Positions 17,074 to 27,579 of a DNA stretch of 64,000 nt are shown here, piece after piece. The position numbers were made by a program, and so were the translations under genes. Origin of the DNA: Streptococcus oralis (lineage in GTDB: Bacteria > Bacillota > Bacilli > Lactobacillales > Streptococcaceae); assembly GCF_001578705.1 (NCBI RefSeq), contig NZ_KQ969037.1, forward strand, positions 190,055 to 254,054. The letters run 5' to 3'. The notes under the pieces were generated by a model that worked only from the letters and a program-made list of their open reading frames with translations, did not search any database and was not told where the DNA came from. Numbering within the stretch: position 1 is the stretch's first letter; every line of letters starts with the position of its first letter.

Positions 17074-17107
17074 AAAATCCTGATTTCATTTGAAATTAGG
17101 ATTTTTT
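17074..17107. terminator. Bidirectional terminator between deoD and rqcH
   Basis: AAATCCTGATTTCA pairs with TGAAATTAGGATTT, with T6 on the plus strand and an A-rich 5' side giving a T run on the minus strand. It overlaps the rqcH stop codon. Confidence 0.8.
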
Positions 17108-18751
17108 CATAGATGCGATTTTTTTGGGGTCTGGTGTAACGCGGAGGGTCTTTTGTCCTGTGTAGGTTACAAAGCCAGGTTTTCCACCAGTTGGTTTGTT
17201 GAGTTTTTTCACTTCAATCATATCCACTTGCACGAGATTTGACAGGCGCCCTTTGGAAAAGTAGGCTGCTAGTTCGGCTGCGTCTGTCTTGACTTCGTCA
17301 GAAGGATTGAGATTTCCTGAGATGACGACATGACTTCCAGGAATGTCCTTGGCATGGAACCAAAGTTCCTCCTTACGAGCCATTTTAAAGGTCAATTCCT
17401 CATTTTGCAGGTTGTTTCGACCGACATAGATGATAGTTTTGCTATCACTCGCCAGATACTGTTCTGGTTTTTTGCGTTTCTGAATTTTCTCACGTTGGCG
17501 TCTTCTAATGAAGCCTGTTTGGATCAATTCTTCACGGATTTCAGCGATTTCCTCTAGTCCAGCTTGGTTGAGCACAGTCTCGACACTTTCTAGATAAAGA
17601 ATGGTGGCCTTGGTTTCTTCGATCAACTCAGTCAAGTATTTGACAGCTTCTTTGAGTTTCTGGTAACGTTTAAAATAGCGTTGAGCATTCTGGCTGGGAG
17701 TTAGTGCCTTATCAAGAGCAATGGTGATAGGCTGATTGGTGTAGTAGTTGTCTAGGATAACCTGGTCTTGGTCATTAGGCACTTGGTGGAGGAAGGTTGT
17801 CAGCAATTCTCCTTTTTGGCGAAATTCCTCAGCATTGTCTGTTGCTAGTAACTCTTTTTCTTGTTTTTTTAGCTTATGTCGATTTTTCTGAAGTTCATTT
17901 TCAACACGACGAATCAGTTCGCTAGCTTGCTGTTTAACGCGGTCGCGCTCGGCTTTATCCTTATAATAGGTATCTAAGAGATCCGAAAGACTGGCAAAAG
18001 GCTCTCCTACATGATTTGCAAAAGGAACTGGGCTGAAGGAAGTCTCTGTTAGGTAAGGCTTGGTTTCTTGCCCGAAGAAGTTTCGGAAAGTGGATAGTTT
18101 ATCATGGACCAATAGACTTTCTAATTCATTTGCTGTATCGCGTCCTAAACCTTGAAAGAGGCTTTGAAGATTTTTTGCCTTCAGTTCTTGGGTTTGTAGG
18201 ATTTCAAAGAGCTTTTCATCCTTGACAGTAAAAGGATTGAGAGACTCGGTACTTGGTGGAGCGATATAGGTCGATCCTGGAAGTAAGGTGCGGTAGCTAT
18301 TTTGTGAAAAGCCAACGTGTTTGATGACTTCGAGGATTTTATGGCTACTTTTATCTATGAGGAGAATATTGCTATGTTTGCCCATGATCTCGATAATCAA
18401 GGTAGCCTGGATATGGTCCCCAATCTCATTTTTATTGGAAACTGTAATTTCCACTATTCGGTCATTTTCGATTTGTTCAATTGACTCAATCAGAGCACCC
18501 TGCAAATACTTTCTCAAAACCATGATAAAAGTAGAAGGTTGGGCTGGATTTTCGAAAGTTGTTTGGGTCAGCTGGATGCGACCAAAAACAGGATGGGCAG
18601 AGAGGAGCAGGCGATGACTTTGGCGATTGCTGCGGATTTGCAAGACTAACTCTTGTTCAAAAGGCTGATTGATTTTCTGAATGCGACCATTGACTAACTC
18701 GCTTCGCAATTCCTCAACCATGTGGTGTAAAAAAAATCCGTCAAATGACAT
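17096..18751 (-). CDS. rqcH: RqcH/PavA NFACT-family protein (Rqc2 homologue)
   Basis: A 551-residue NFACT protein, called PavA in pneumococcus (reported fibronectin-binding). In bacteria RqcH adds alanine tails to stalled peptides on 50S subunits. The NFACT-N domain begins MSFDGFFLHHMVEEL, with the DR-type segment (RLLLSAHPVFGRIQLT). A long coiled coil lies at about 280-420 (KQQASELIRRVENELQKNRH). The C-terminal NFACT-R domain has YVGRNNLQNEELTF and the ELWFHAKDIPGSHVVI signature. There is no signal peptide. The start at 18751 is chosen over an upstream ATG because AAGGAGAG lies six bases before it. Confidence 0.93.
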   Translation of the reverse strand: MSFDGFFLHHMVEELRSELVNGRIQKINQPFEQELVLQIRSNRQSHRLLLSAHPVFGRIQLTQTTFENPAQPSTFIMVLRKYLQGALIESIEQIENDRIVEITVSNKNEIGDHIQATLIIEIMGKHSNILLIDKSSHKILEVIKHVGFSQNSYRTLLPGSTYIAPPSTESLNPFTVKDEKLFEILQTQELKAKNLQSLFQGLGRDTANELESLLVHDKLSTFRNFFGQETKPYLTETSFSPVPFANHVGEPFASLSDLLDTYYKDKAERDRVKQQASELIRRVENELQKNRHKLKKQEKELLATDNAEEFRQKGELLTTFLHQVPNDQDQVILDNYYTNQPITIALDKALTPSQNAQRYFKRYQKLKEAVKYLTELIEETKATILYLESVETVLNQAGLEEIAEIREELIQTGFIRRRQREKIQKRKKPEQYLASDSKTIIYVGRNNLQNEELTFKMARKEELWFHAKDIPGSHVVISGNLNPSDEVKTDAAELAAYFSKGRLSNLVQVDMIEVKKLNKPTGGKPGFVTYTGQKTLRVTPDPKKIASMKKS

Positions 18752-18820
18752 CGTTCTCTCCTTGTGATTGTATTCCATAGTATTATATCAAAAAGGTAGA
18801 ATAAAATCATGGAAATGTGG

Positions 18821-18826
18821 TATAAT
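18821..18826 (+). promoter_or_regulatory. Extended -10 promoter of the ybeY-era operon
   Basis: TATAAT with upstream TGTGG lies 30 bases before ybeY. It is the only clear promoter before the ybeY-dgkA-era-mutM-coaE-pmrA-rpmG run. Confidence 0.6.
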
Positions 18827-18855
18827 AAAGCCAAGTAAAGAGAATCGAGAAGTAC

Positions 18856-19353
18856 ATGTATATTGAAATGGTAGATGAAACTGGTCAAGTTTCACAAGAA
18901 ATCTTGCGACAAACCCAAGAAATTTTGGAATTTGCAGCCCAAAAAATAGGAAAAGAAGACAAGGAAATGGCAGTCACTTTTGTGACCAACGAGCGTAGCC
19001 ATGAACTCAACCTTGAGTACCGTGACACGGACCGTCCGACAGATGTCATCAGCCTTGAGTATAAGCCAGAGTTGGACATTGCCTTTGACGAAGAGGATTT
19101 GCTTGAAAATCCAGAATTGGCAGAGATGATGTCTGAGTTTGATGCCTACATTGGGGAATTGTTCATCTCTATCGATAAAGCGCATGAGCAGGCTGAGGAA
19201 TACGGTCACAGCTTTGAGCGTGAGATGGGCTTCTTGGCAGTACACGGCTTTTTACACATTAACGGCTATGATCACTACACTCCGGAAGAAGAAGCGGAGA
19301 TGTTCGGTTTACAAGAAGAAATTTTGACAGCCTATGGACTCACAAGACAATAA
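18856..19353 (+). CDS. ybeY: Endoribonuclease / rRNA maturation factor YbeY
   Basis: A 165-residue metalloprotein in 16S rRNA maturation and ribosome quality control. The zinc signature [11 protein letters not shown] (about 130-140) is intact, preceded by the typical DVISLEY and the YIGELFIS strand. A weak AGAGAA ribosome site precedes the ATG. It overlaps dgkA by 20 bases; the same order (pavA, ybeY, dgkA, era) is typical of pneumococci, though pavA is on the opposite strand here. Confidence 0.95.
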   Translation: MYIEMVDETGQVSQEILRQTQEILEFAAQKIGKEDKEMAVTFVTNERSHELNLEYRDTDRPTDVISLEYKPELDIAFDEEDLLENPELAEMMSEFDAYIGELFISIDKAHEQAEEYGHSFEREMGFLAVHGFLHINGYDHYTPEEEAEMFGLQEEILTAYGLTRQ

Positions 19354-19729
19354 ACGAAAATGGAAAAATCGTGACCTGGTATCTAGTTTAGAATTTGCCC
19401 TTACAGGAATTCTGACTGCGATCAAGGAAGAACGCAATATGCGAAAACATGCAGTGACAGCCCTTGTGGTTATCCTTGCAGGTTTTGTTTTTCAGGTGTC
19501 ACGAATCGAATGGCTCTTTCTCCTAATGAGCATTTTCTTGGTAGTAGCCTTTGAAATTATTAACTCTGCTATCGAAAATGTGGTGGATTTGGCCAGCAAC
19601 TATCACTTTTCTATGTTGGCCAAGAAAGCCAAGGACATGGCAGCAGGAGCCGTGCTTGTGGTCTCTCTTTTTGCTGCAGTGACAGGTGCACTTATCTTTC
19701 TCCCACGCATTTGGGATATACTATTTTAA
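19334..19729 (+). CDS. dgkA: Undecaprenol/diacylglycerol kinase, DgkA type
   Basis: A 131-residue integral membrane kinase of the DgkA/UndPK family that phosphorylates undecaprenol in Gram-positive bacteria. After a basic N-terminus come three transmembrane helices (about 45-62, 65-84, 105-126) and the family signature [16 protein letters not shown] (about 74-89), whose Glu and Asn bind Mg-ATP. The start lies 20 bases inside ybeY with no strong ribosome site, implying coupling. Confidence 0.93.
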   Translation: MDSQDNKRKWKNRDLVSSLEFALTGILTAIKEERNMRKHAVTALVVILAGFVFQVSRIEWLFLLMSIFLVVAFEIINSAIENVVDLASNYHFSMLAKKAKDMAAGAVLVVSLFAAVTGALIFLPRIWDILF

Positions 19730-19745
19730 ACACTAAGAGGAAATT

Positions 19746-20645
19746 ATGACATTTAAATCAGGCTTTGTAGCCATTTTAGGACGTCCCAATGTTGGGAAGT
19801 CAACCTTTTTGAATCACGTCATGGGGCAAAAGATTGCTATTATGAGTGACAAGGCGCAAACAACGCGCAATAAAATCATGGGGATTTACACCACGGATAA
19901 GGAGCAAATCGTCTTTATCGACACGCCGGGGATTCACAAGCCTAAGACGGCTCTTGGGGATTTCATGGTGGAATCTGCCTACAGCACCCTTCGTGAAGTG
20001 GACACCGTTCTTTTCATGGTGCCTGCTGATGAAGCGCGTGGTAAGGGGGACGACATGATTATCGAGCGTCTTAAGGCTGCCAAGGTTCCTGTTATTCTAG
20101 TGGTGAACAAGATTGATAAGGTTCATCCAGACCAGCTTTTGTCTCAGATTGATGATTTCCGTAATCAGATGGACTTTAAGGAGATTGTCCCTATCTCAGC
20201 CCTTCAGGGGAATAACGTTTCTCGTCTAATCGACATCCTTAGTGAAAATCTTGAGGAAGGTTTCCAGTATTTCCCAGCTGATCAAATCACAGATCATCCT
20301 GAGCGTTTCTTGGTTTCAGAAATGATTCGTGAGAAGGTTCTCCACTTAACACGCGAAGAGATTCCGCACTCAGTCGCAGTAGTAGTTGACTCTATGAAAC
20401 GGGACGAAGTGACAGACAAGGTTCATATCCGGGCAACCATCATGGTTGAGCGCGATAGCCAAAAGGGTATTGTCATCGGAAAAGGTGGCGCAATGCTCAA
20501 GAAAATTGGGACCATGGCCCGTCGTGATATCGAACTCATGCTAGGGGATAAGGTTTTCCTAGAAACTTGGGTCAAGGTCAAGAAAAACTGGCGTGATAAA
20601 AAGCTAGATTTGGCTGACTTTGGTTATAATGAGAAAGAATACTAA
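19746..20645 (+). CDS. era: GTPase Era
   Basis: A 299-residue GTPase for 30S assembly that binds the 3' end of 16S rRNA. GTPase motifs: GRPNVGKS (G1), TTRNK region (G2), DTPG (G3), NKID (G4) and the SAL motif (G5). The C-terminal KH domain carries [13 protein letters not shown] (about 244-256). AGAGGAAA lies just before the ATG. It follows dgkA by 16 bases. Confidence 0.97.
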   Translation: MTFKSGFVAILGRPNVGKSTFLNHVMGQKIAIMSDKAQTTRNKIMGIYTTDKEQIVFIDTPGIHKPKTALGDFMVESAYSTLREVDTVLFMVPADEARGKGDDMIIERLKAAKVPVILVVNKIDKVHPDQLLSQIDDFRNQMDFKEIVPISALQGNNVSRLIDILSENLEEGFQYFPADQITDHPERFLVSEMIREKVLHLTREEIPHSVAVVVDSMKRDEVTDKVHIRATIMVERDSQKGIVIGKGGAMLKKIGTMARRDIELMLGDKVFLETWVKVKKNWRDKKLDLADFGYNEKEY

Positions 20646-20693
20646 GTAGAGGTGGGCTCATGCCTGCTTCTTGTTTTTACAGAAGGAGGGACT

Positions 20694-21518
20694 ATGCCTG
20701 AATTACCTGAGGTTGAAACGGTTCGTCGTGGATTGGAAAAATTGATTTTGGGAAAGAAGATTTCTAATATAGAGATTGCTTATCCTAAGATAATCAAGAC
20801 AGATGTGGACGAGTTTCAAAAGGAACTAGCTGGCCAAGTAATTGAGTCCATGGGGCGCCGTGGAAAATATCTACTTTTTTACCTGACAAACAAGGTTTTG
20901 ATTTCCCATCTGCGGATGGAGGGCAAGTATTTCTACTATCCAGACCAGGTTCCTGAACGCAAGCATGCTCATATTTTCATTCGGTTTGAAGATGGAGGTA
21001 CGCTTGTTTATGAGGATGTACGCAAGTTTGGTACGATGGAACTGCTGGCCCCCGACCTATTGGAAGCCTACTTTGTTTCTAAAAAACTAGGCCCTGAGCC
21101 AAGAGAAAAGGACTTTGATTTGCAGACCTTCCAGGCTGCCCTAGCCAAATCTAAAAAGCCTATCAAATCCCACCTCCTAGACCAGACCTTGGTAGCTGGA
21201 CTTGGCAATATCTATGTGGATGAGGTTCTCTGGCGAACTAAGGTCCATCCAGCTAGACCTTCCCAGACTTTGACAGCAGAAGAAGCAACAGCCATCCATG
21301 ACCAGACCATTGCTGTTTTGGGACAGGCAGTTGAAAAAGGTGGCTCTACCATTCGGACCTATACCAATGCCTTTGGGGAAGACGGAACTATGCAGGATTT
21401 TCATCAGGTCTATGACAAGGCTGGCCAAGAATGTGCAAGCTGTGGGACAGTGATTGAGAAAATCCAACTTGGCGGACGAGGAACTCATTTTTGTCCTCAG
21501 TGTCAAAGGAGGGACTGA
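20694..21518 (+). CDS. mutM: Formamidopyrimidine-DNA glycosylase
   Basis: A 274-residue base-excision repair enzyme removing 8-oxoguanine and formamidopyrimidines. Mature catalysis uses Pro2 of MPELPEVETV, which fixes the start at 20694 (AAGGAGG upstream) over an in-frame ATG 42 bases earlier. Other hallmarks are Glu3, Lys in the MEGKYFYY strand, the H2TH motif GLGNIYVDEVLW and the C-terminal zinc finger C-x2-C-x16-C-x2-C. Its stop shares a base with the coaE start (TGATG). Confidence 0.96.
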   Translation: MPELPEVETVRRGLEKLILGKKISNIEIAYPKIIKTDVDEFQKELAGQVIESMGRRGKYLLFYLTNKVLISHLRMEGKYFYYPDQVPERKHAHIFIRFEDGGTLVYEDVRKFGTMELLAPDLLEAYFVSKKLGPEPREKDFDLQTFQAALAKSKKPIKSHLLDQTLVAGLGNIYVDEVLWRTKVHPARPSQTLTAEEATAIHDQTIAVLGQAVEKGGSTIRTYTNAFGEDGTMQDFHQVYDKAGQECASCGTVIEKIQLGGRGTHFCPQCQRRD

Positions 21519-22123
21519 TGGGAAAAATCATTGGAATTACAGGAGGAATTGCCTCTGGTAAGTCAACTGTGACAAATTTCCTAAGAGAAAAAGGTTTTCA
21601 AGTGGTGGATGCTGACGCAGTCGTCCACCAGCTACAAAAATCTGGTGGTCGTCTTTATCAGCTCTTAGTTCAGCACTTTGGGCAGGAAATCATCCTTGAA
21701 AATGGAGAACTTAATCGCCCTCTCCTGGCTAGTCTCATCTTTTCAAATCCTGAGGAGCAGGAATGGTCTAAACAAACCCAAGGAGAGATTATTCGTGAGG
21801 AATTGGCTGCACTGAGAGAACAGTTAGCCCAGACAGAAACGGTTTTTTTCATGGATATTCCCTTGCTTTTTGAACAGGACTACGCCAACTGGTTTGATGA
21901 AACATGGCTGGTCTATGTGGACCGTGATATCCAAGTAGAACGTTTCATGAAACGGGATCATCTTTCTAAGGAAGTAGCGGAGTCGCGTCTGGCAGTCCAG
22001 TGGTCTTTAGAGGAAAAGAAAAAATTGGCGAGTCATATATTAGATAATAATGGCAGTCGTGATCAGCTTGTGGGTCAAGTAGTGAAGTTACTTGAAGGAG
22101 GCGATAGCTGTGCAAGAGATTAG
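21518..22123 (+). CDS. coaE: Dephospho-CoA kinase
   Basis: A 201-residue P-loop kinase doing the last step of coenzyme A synthesis. The Walker A loop GGIASGKST (about 8-16) and DADAVVHQL are typical, as is the lid segment with RDHLSKEVAESRLAVQWS. The start at 21518 overlaps the mutM stop by one base and has AAAGGAGGG just upstream. The final 14 bases overlap the GTG start of pmrA, so all three are coupled. Confidence 0.95.
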   Translation: MGKIIGITGGIASGKSTVTNFLREKGFQVVDADAVVHQLQKSGGRLYQLLVQHFGQEIILENGELNRPLLASLIFSNPEEQEWSKQTQGEIIREELAALREQLAQTETVFFMDIPLLFEQDYANWFDETWLVYVDRDIQVERFMKRDHLSKEVAESRLAVQWSLEEKKKLASHILDNNGSRDQLVGQVVKLLEGGDSCARD

Positions 22124-23309
22124 TTGGAAAGAGAATCTTCGTGTCGCCTGGTTTGGTAGTTTTTTAACGGGAGCTAGTATCTCCTTAGTTGTTCCTTTCA
22201 TGCCTATCTTTGTAGAGCAGTTGGGAATTGAAGGAGACCAAGTTGCTTTTTATGGTGGATTAGCCATCTCAGTTTCGGCTGTTTCAGCAGCTCTAGTTTC
22301 TCCTATCTGGGGTATTCTTGCTGATAAGTACGGTCGCAAACCCATGATGATTCGAGCAGGTCTTGCCATGACTATCACTATGGGAGGTTTAGCCTTCGTG
22401 CCAAATATCTATTGGCTACTCTTTCTGCGCTTGCTCAATGGTGTATTTACTGGATTTGTCCCCAATGCAACGGCCTTGATTGCTAGTCAGGTACCTAAAG
22501 ATAAGTCTGGAGCGGCTCTTGGAACTCTATCTACAGGTGTTGTTGCAGGAACACTGACGGGCCCCTTTGTTGGAGGCTTTATTGCTGAAATTTTTGGCAT
22601 TCGTAATGTCTTTTTATTGGTAGGTGCTTTCTTATTTGTAGCTGCAATCCTAACCATTTTCTTTATCAAGGAAGATTTTCAGCCAGTGGCTAAGGAGAAG
22701 GCTATCCCAACGAAAGAAGTATTTTCTTCTTTCAAGTATCCTAGGCTTTTAGTGAATCTATTTTTGACGAGCTTTGTCATTCAATTTTCAGCTCAATCAA
22801 TTGGTCCCATTCTAGCTCTCTATGTTCGGGACTTAGGGCAGTCCGAAAATCTCCTCCTTGTATCAGGATTAATCGTATCCAGCATGGGATTTTCTAGCAT
22901 GATGAGTGCTGGAATTCTAGGAAAACTTGGCGATAAGCTAGGGAATCATAGATTGTTGGTCGCGGCGCAGATTTATTCCGTCATCATTTACCTTCTTTGT
23001 GCTCATGCAACCAGCCCCCTTCAACTTGGCTTGTATCGTTTTCTCTTTGGTTTGGGAACGGGAGCTCTCATACCGGGAGTCAATGCCCTTCTCAGCAAAA
23101 TGACTCCAAAATCAGGTATTTCAAGGATTTTCGCCTTCAACCAAGTCTTTTTTTACCTTGGTGGAGTGATCGGACCTATGGCGGGATCCGCAGTTGCAGG
23201 ATATTTGGGCTACCATGCTGTCTTTTATGCGACAGCAGCCTGTGTAGCTTTCAGTTGTTTATGTAACTTAGTGCAATTTAGATCATTATTAAAAGTAAAG
23301 GAAATCTAG
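22110..23309 (+). CDS. pmrA: Multidrug efflux MFS transporter PmrA
   Basis: A 399-residue major-facilitator antiporter with about 12 transmembrane helices. The loop 2-3 motif is [13 protein letters not shown], with [19 protein letters not shown] as the drug-proton antiporter motif C. In pneumococcus PmrA exports fluoroquinolones and dyes. GTG at 22110 is chosen because GGAGG lies ten bases upstream and the 399-residue length fits. It overlaps the end of coaE by 14 bases and its stop codon overlaps the rpmG start. Confidence 0.92.
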   Translation: MQEISWKENLRVAWFGSFLTGASISLVVPFMPIFVEQLGIEGDQVAFYGGLAISVSAVSAALVSPIWGILADKYGRKPMMIRAGLAMTITMGGLAFVPNIYWLLFLRLLNGVFTGFVPNATALIASQVPKDKSGAALGTLSTGVVAGTLTGPFVGGFIAEIFGIRNVFLLVGAFLFVAAILTIFFIKEDFQPVAKEKAIPTKEVFSSFKYPRLLVNLFLTSFVIQFSAQSIGPILALYVRDLGQSENLLLVSGLIVSSMGFSSMMSAGILGKLGDKLGNHRLLVAAQIYSVIIYLLCAHATSPLQLGLYRFLFGLGTGALIPGVNALLSKMTPKSGISRIFAFNQVFFYLGGVIGPMAGSAVAGYLGYHAVFYATAACVAFSCLCNLVQFRSLLKVKEI

Positions 23310-23458
23310 TGCGAGTAAAAATCAATCTCAAGTGCTCCTCTTGTGGCAGCATGAATTATCTAACCAGTAAGAACTCCAAAACTCATCCTGACAAGATTGA
23401 GGTTTTAAAGTATTGTCCCAAGGAAAGAAAAGTAACCCTACATCTTGAATCTAAGTAG
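23309..23458 (+). CDS. rpmG: 50S ribosomal protein L33
   Basis: A 49-residue L33 protein starting from GTG, whose first base is the last base of the pmrA stop codon. The sequence [20 protein letters not shown], then [16 protein letters not shown], follows the L33 pattern. The first zinc pair (CSSC) is present, but the second is CPKE instead of CPxC, so only three of the four cysteines remain. It is a paralogue type; other L33 genes are expected elsewhere. Its weak ribosome site (AAAGGAAA inside pmrA) suggests coupling to pmrA. Confidence 0.9.
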   Translation: MRVKINLKCSSCGSMNYLTSKNSKTHPDKIEVLKYCPKERKVTLHLESK

Positions 23459-23497
23459 ATTTTATGGTAAAATAATAGGGATTTTAAGGAGTTTGAT

Positions 23498-23731
23498 ATG
23501 TATAACCTATTGTTAACCATTTTATTAGTATTATCTGTTGTGATTGTGATTGCGATTTTCATGCAACCAACCAAGAACCAATCCAGCAATGTATTTGATG
23601 CCAGCTCAGGTGATTTGTTTGAACGTAGTAAAGCGCGTGGTTTTGAAGCCGTGATGCAACGTTTGACAGGTGTTTTAGTCTTTTTCTGGCTAGCCATTGC
23701 CTTAGCACTGACGGTATTATCAAGTAGATAA
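23498..23731 (+). CDS. secG: Protein translocase subunit SecG
   Basis: A 77-residue membrane protein of the SecYEG channel. It has two transmembrane helices (about 2-21 and 54-75) joined by a polar loop with the family-typical NQSSNVFDASSGDLFERSKARGFE. AAGGAG precedes the start. It lies between rpmG and rnr, the order seen in pneumococci. Possible -10 TAAAAT at about 23469. Confidence 0.92.
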   Translation: MYNLLLTILLVLSVVIVIAIFMQPTKNQSSNVFDASSGDLFERSKARGFEAVMQRLTGVLVFFWLAIALALTVLSSR

Positions 23732-23736
23732 GAAAT

Positions 23737-23767
23737 GGGCGAGACTAGGTCTTAGCCTATTTTTATT
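23737..23767 (+). terminator. Probable weak terminator after secG
   Basis: GGC.AGAC pairs with GTCT..GCC, followed by TATTTTTATTTT. Confidence 0.5.
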
Positions 23768-23826
23768 TTGAATAATGTTTACTAAAGTTATCCATCAAAA
23801 AAATTATAAAAATCTAGAAAGAAAAT

Positions 23827-26181
23827 ATGAAAGATAGAATAAAAGAATATTTGCAAGAGAAGGGGCGAGTGACGGTAAATGACCTGGCTCAGGCTCTCGG
23901 AAAGGATGGATCCAAGGATTTTCGTGAGTTGATTAAAACCCTGTCTCTGATGGAAAGAAAGCACCAGATTCGATTTGGAGAAGATGGTAGCTTATGTCTG
24001 GACCAAAAGAAGAAACATGAGATTACTCTCAAGGGGATTTTTCATGCCCATAAAAATGGCTTTGGCTTTGTCAGTCTGGAAGGCGAGGAGGACGACCTTT
24101 TTGTAGGGAAAAACGATGTCAACTATGCTATTGATGGCGATACTGTTGAGGTTGTCATCAAGAAAGTCGCTGATCGTAACAAGGGAACAGCGGCGGAAGC
24201 CAAAATTATCGATATCCTAGAGCATAGTCTGACAACAGTTGTCGGCCAAATCGTTCTAGATCAGGAAAAGCCCAAGTATGCGGGTTACATTCGTTCAAAG
24301 AATCAGAAAATCAGCCAACCCATCTATGTTAAGAAACCAGCCCTCAAACTTGATGGAACAGAAGTTCTCAAGGTCTTTATCGATAAATATCCAAGTAAGA
24401 AACACGATTTCTTTGTCGCTAGTGTGCTGGACGTGGTAGGACACTCGACTGATGCTGGGATTGATGTCCTTGAAGTCTTGGAGTCCATGGATATTGTTTC
24501 AGAATTTCCAGAGGCTGTTTTAAAAGAAGCAGAAAGTGTGCCTGATTCTCCCACAGAAAAGGATATGGAAGGGCGTCTTGATTTGAGAGATGAGCTTACA
24601 TTTACCATTGACGGTGCGGACGCCAAGGACTTGGACGACGCAGTTCACATCAAGCCTTTGAAAAATGGCAATATCGAACTCGGAGTTCACATCGCGGATG
24701 TTTCCTACTATGTGACTGAGGGTTCTGCTCTTGACAAGGAAGCCCTTAACCGCGCGACGTCTGTCTATGTGACAGACCGAGTAGTGCCAATGCTACCAGA
24801 ACGCCTTTCAAACGGCATCTGCTCTCTCAATCCTCAAGTTGACCGCCTGACCCAGTCTGCCATTATGGAAATTGATAAGCATGGTCATGTAGTCAACTAC
24901 ACCATCACACAAACGGTTATCAAGACAAGTTTTCGTATGACCTATAGCGCTGTCAATGACATTCTGGCTGGCGATGAGGAAAAGAGACAAGAGTTTAAGA
25001 GAATTGTTCCTAGTATCGAGTTAATGGCCAAGCTTCATGAAAGGCTAGAAAACATGCGTGAGAAACGTGGTGCCCTTAATTTTGATACCAGTGAAGCTAA
25101 GATTTTGGTGGATAAAAAAGGAAAGCCAGTTGATATCGTTCTTCGACATCGTGGGACTGCAGAACGGATGATTGAGTCCTTTATGCTGATTGCCAACGAA
25201 ACAGTTGCGGAACACTTTAGCAAGCTGGATCTACCTTTTATCTATCGTATCCATGAGGAACCGAAAGCTGAAAAAGTTCAGAAATTTATTGATTACGCTT
25301 CAAGTTTTGGATTGCGTATCTATGGAACTGCCAGTGAGATTAGCCAAGAGGCCCTCCAAGACATCATGCGTACTGTTGAGGGAGAGCCCTATGCAGATGT
25401 CTTGTCCATGATGCTTCTTCGCTCTATGCAGCAGGCTCGCTATTCGGAGCATAACCACGGTCACTATGGGTTGGCTGCGGACTACTACACCCACTTTACA
25501 AGTCCGATTCGTCGTTATCCTGACCTCTTGGTACATCGGATGATTCGCGACTATGGGCGTTCCAAGGAAATAGCAGAGCATTTTGAGCAAGTGATTCCAG
25601 AGATTGCGACCCAGTCTTCCAATCGTGAGCGTCGTGCCATCGAGGCAGAGCGTGAAGTCGAAGCCATGAAAAAGGCTGAGTACATGGAAGAATACGTGGG
25701 CGAAGAGTACGATGCGGTTGTATCCAGCATTGTCAAGTTTGGTCTCTTTGTCGAATTACCAAATACAGTCGAAGGTTTGATTCACATTACCAATCTTCCT
25801 GAATTTTATCATTTCAACGAGCGTGATTTGACTCTTCGTGGAGAGAAGTCAGGAATAACCTTCCGTGTGGGGCAACAGATTCGCATTCGCGTTGAAAGAG
25901 CGGATAAGACGACAGGTGAGATTGACTTCTCTTATATCCTAAGTGAGTTTGATGTCGTTGAAAAAGGCTTGAAACAAGTTGATTGCAAAAAAAGAGGGCG
26001 CGGTTCAAGTCGTCGTTCGGATAAGAAGGAAGACAAGAAGAAACAAGGTCGTTTTAATGATAAGCGCAAATCGTCTTCTAAAGACAAAAAGAAAAAGGGT
26101 AAGAAACCATTTTACAAAGAAGTAGCTAAGAAAGGAGCCAAGCATGGCAAAGGGCGAGGGAAAGGTCGTCGCACAAAATAA
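23827..26181 (+). CDS. rnr: Ribonuclease R
   Basis: A 784-residue 3'-5' exoribonuclease degrading structured RNA. It has an N-terminal winged-helix (1-65), cold-shock domains (about 70-225), a RNB catalytic domain (about 255-580) with [11 protein letters not shown] metal acids, and an S1 domain (about 625-705, [20 protein letters not shown]). A very basic Lys/Arg tail (about 720-784) follows. RNase R partners SmpB-tmRNA, and here its last 38 bases overlap smpB, so the two are coupled. Confidence 0.96.
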   Translation: MKDRIKEYLQEKGRVTVNDLAQALGKDGSKDFRELIKTLSLMERKHQIRFGEDGSLCLDQKKKHEITLKGIFHAHKNGFGFVSLEGEEDDLFVGKNDVNYAIDGDTVEVVIKKVADRNKGTAAEAKIIDILEHSLTTVVGQIVLDQEKPKYAGYIRSKNQKISQPIYVKKPALKLDGTEVLKVFIDKYPSKKHDFFVASVLDVVGHSTDAGIDVLEVLESMDIVSEFPEAVLKEAESVPDSPTEKDMEGRLDLRDELTFTIDGADAKDLDDAVHIKPLKNGNIELGVHIADVSYYVTEGSALDKEALNRATSVYVTDRVVPMLPERLSNGICSLNPQVDRLTQSAIMEIDKHGHVVNYTITQTVIKTSFRMTYSAVNDILAGDEEKRQEFKRIVPSIELMAKLHERLENMREKRGALNFDTSEAKILVDKKGKPVDIVLRHRGTAERMIESFMLIANETVAEHFSKLDLPFIYRIHEEPKAEKVQKFIDYASSFGLRIYGTASEISQEALQDIMRTVEGEPYADVLSMMLLRSMQQARYSEHNHGHYGLAADYYTHFTSPIRRYPDLLVHRMIRDYGRSKEIAEHFEQVIPEIATQSSNRERRAIEAEREVEAMKKAEYMEEYVGEEYDAVVSSIVKFGLFVELPNTVEGLIHITNLPEFYHFNERDLTLRGEKSGITFRVGQQIRIRVERADKTTGEIDFSYILSEFDVVEKGLKQVDCKKRGRGSSRRSDKKEDKKKQGRFNDKRKSSSKDKKKKGKKPFYKEVAKKGAKHGKGRGKGRRTK

Positions 26182-26611
26182 AAAAGCGCACCACGACTAT
26201 ACAATCGTAGATACGCTAGAGGCAGGAATAGTCCTGACAGGAACGGAAATCAAGAGTGTTCGAGCGGCTAGAATCAATCTCAAGGATGGCTTTGCCCAAG
26301 TAAAAAATGGGGAAGTCTGGTTGAGCAATGTTCATATCGCTCCTTACGAAGAGGGCAATATCTGGAATCAGGAGCCAGAACGCCGTCGCAAACTCCTGCT
26401 CCATAAGAAGCAAATCCAAAAATTGGAACAAGAAACCAAAGGTACAGGAATGACCCTAGTTCCCCTCAAAGTCTATCTCAAAGATGGCTATGCCAAACTC
26501 CTTTTAGGTCTTGCCAAAGGGAAACATGACTATGACAAACGGGAGTCGATCAAGCGACGTGAACAAAATCGTGACATCGCGCGTGTGATGAAAGCTGTTA
26601 ACCAGCGATAA
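26144..26611 (+). CDS. smpB: SsrA-binding protein SmpB
   Basis: A 155-residue partner of tmRNA that rescues stalled ribosomes. Signature residues are [24 protein letters not shown] (about 14-37) with the conserved [11 protein letters not shown], and the basic helical tail [24 protein letters not shown]. The first 38 bases lie inside rnr; GAAAGGAG inside rnr serves as its ribosome site. No tmRNA gene was seen in this window. Confidence 0.97.
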   Translation: MAKGEGKVVAQNKKAHHDYTIVDTLEAGIVLTGTEIKSVRAARINLKDGFAQVKNGEVWLSNVHIAPYEEGNIWNQEPERRRKLLLHKKQIQKLEQETKGTGMTLVPLKVYLKDGYAKLLLGLAKGKHDYDKRESIKRREQNRDIARVMKAVNQR

Positions 26612-26626
26612 AAAGAGGAAATAAAA

Positions 26627-27487
26627 ATGGAAAAACTAATCGCCTATAAACGCATGCCCTTGTGGAATAAACAAACAATGCCCGAAGCTGTCCAGCAGAA
26701 GCACAATACCAAAGTGGGTACTTGGGGCAAGATTACAGTTGTAAAAGGAGCACTCAAGTTTATTGAGTTGACAGAGGATGGTGAGGTTCTAGCTGAACAC
26801 CTTTTCCAAGCAGGGGCCGACAATCCCATGGCGCAACCGCAAGCCTGGCATCGAGTAGAGGCAGCCACAGATGATGTAGAATGGTACTTGGAGTTTTATT
26901 GTAGACCCGAGGATTACTTTTCTAAGAAGTACCAGACCAATCCAGTCCATTCAGAGGTCCTAGAGGCTATGCAGACGGTAAAACCTGGAAGAGCCTTGGA
27001 CTTGGGTTGTGGTCAAGGACGTAATTCCCTCTTTTTAGCCCAGCAAGGTTTTGATGTGACAGCTGTGGATCAAAATGAACTATCTCTTGAAATCTTGCAA
27101 AGTATCGTAGAGCAAGAGGATCTAGACATGCCTGTTGGACTTTATGATATCAATTCAGCCAGTATTAGCCAAGTCTATGATTTCATCGTTTCAACAGTTG
27201 TTCTCATGTTTCTTCAAGCGGACCGTATTCCAGCTATTATCCAAAATATGCAGGAGCAAACTACTGTTGGAGGATACAACCTCATCGTCTGTGCTATGGA
27301 TACGGAGGATTATCCTTGCTCAGTCAACTTTCCATTCACCTTTAAAGAAGGGGAGTTGGCGGACTACTACAAGGATTGGGAATTGATTAAGTACAATGAA
27401 AATCCGGGACATCTGCACCGTCGTGATGAAAATGGTAATCGCATTCAACTACGCTTTGCGACTATGCTAGCTAAGAAAATCAAGTAA
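26627..27487 (+). CDS. tehB: TehB-type SAM-dependent methyltransferase
   Basis: A 286-residue protein with an N-terminal cupin-like DUF1971 domain (about 1-90) and a C-terminal TehB class I methyltransferase. The SAM loop ALDLGCGQGRNSLFLAQQG is at about residues 124-142, followed by VTAVDQNE. TehB is associated with tellurite resistance, but its natural role is unclear. AGAGGAAAT precedes the start. It lies 15 bases after smpB and a strong terminator follows. Confidence 0.9.
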   Translation: MEKLIAYKRMPLWNKQTMPEAVQQKHNTKVGTWGKITVVKGALKFIELTEDGEVLAEHLFQAGADNPMAQPQAWHRVEAATDDVEWYLEFYCRPEDYFSKKYQTNPVHSEVLEAMQTVKPGRALDLGCGQGRNSLFLAQQGFDVTAVDQNELSLEILQSIVEQEDLDMPVGLYDINSASISQVYDFIVSTVVLMFLQADRIPAIIQNMQEQTTVGGYNLIVCAMDTEDYPCSVNFPFTFKEGELADYYKDWELIKYNENPGHLHRRDENGNRIQLRFATMLAKKIK

Positions 27488-27498
27488 ATCAAATCTTT

Positions 27499-27541
27499 AC
27501 AAACGAATAGAAATCACTTTGCAAGGTTTCTATTCGTTTTT
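27499..27541 (+). terminator. Terminator after tehB
   Basis: AAACGAATAGAAA pairs with TTTCTATTCGTTT, ending in T5. Confidence 0.85.
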
Positions 27542-27579
27542 ATTTGCGGCCTTAGATTGGGGCAAGCAGGATTTTATGC

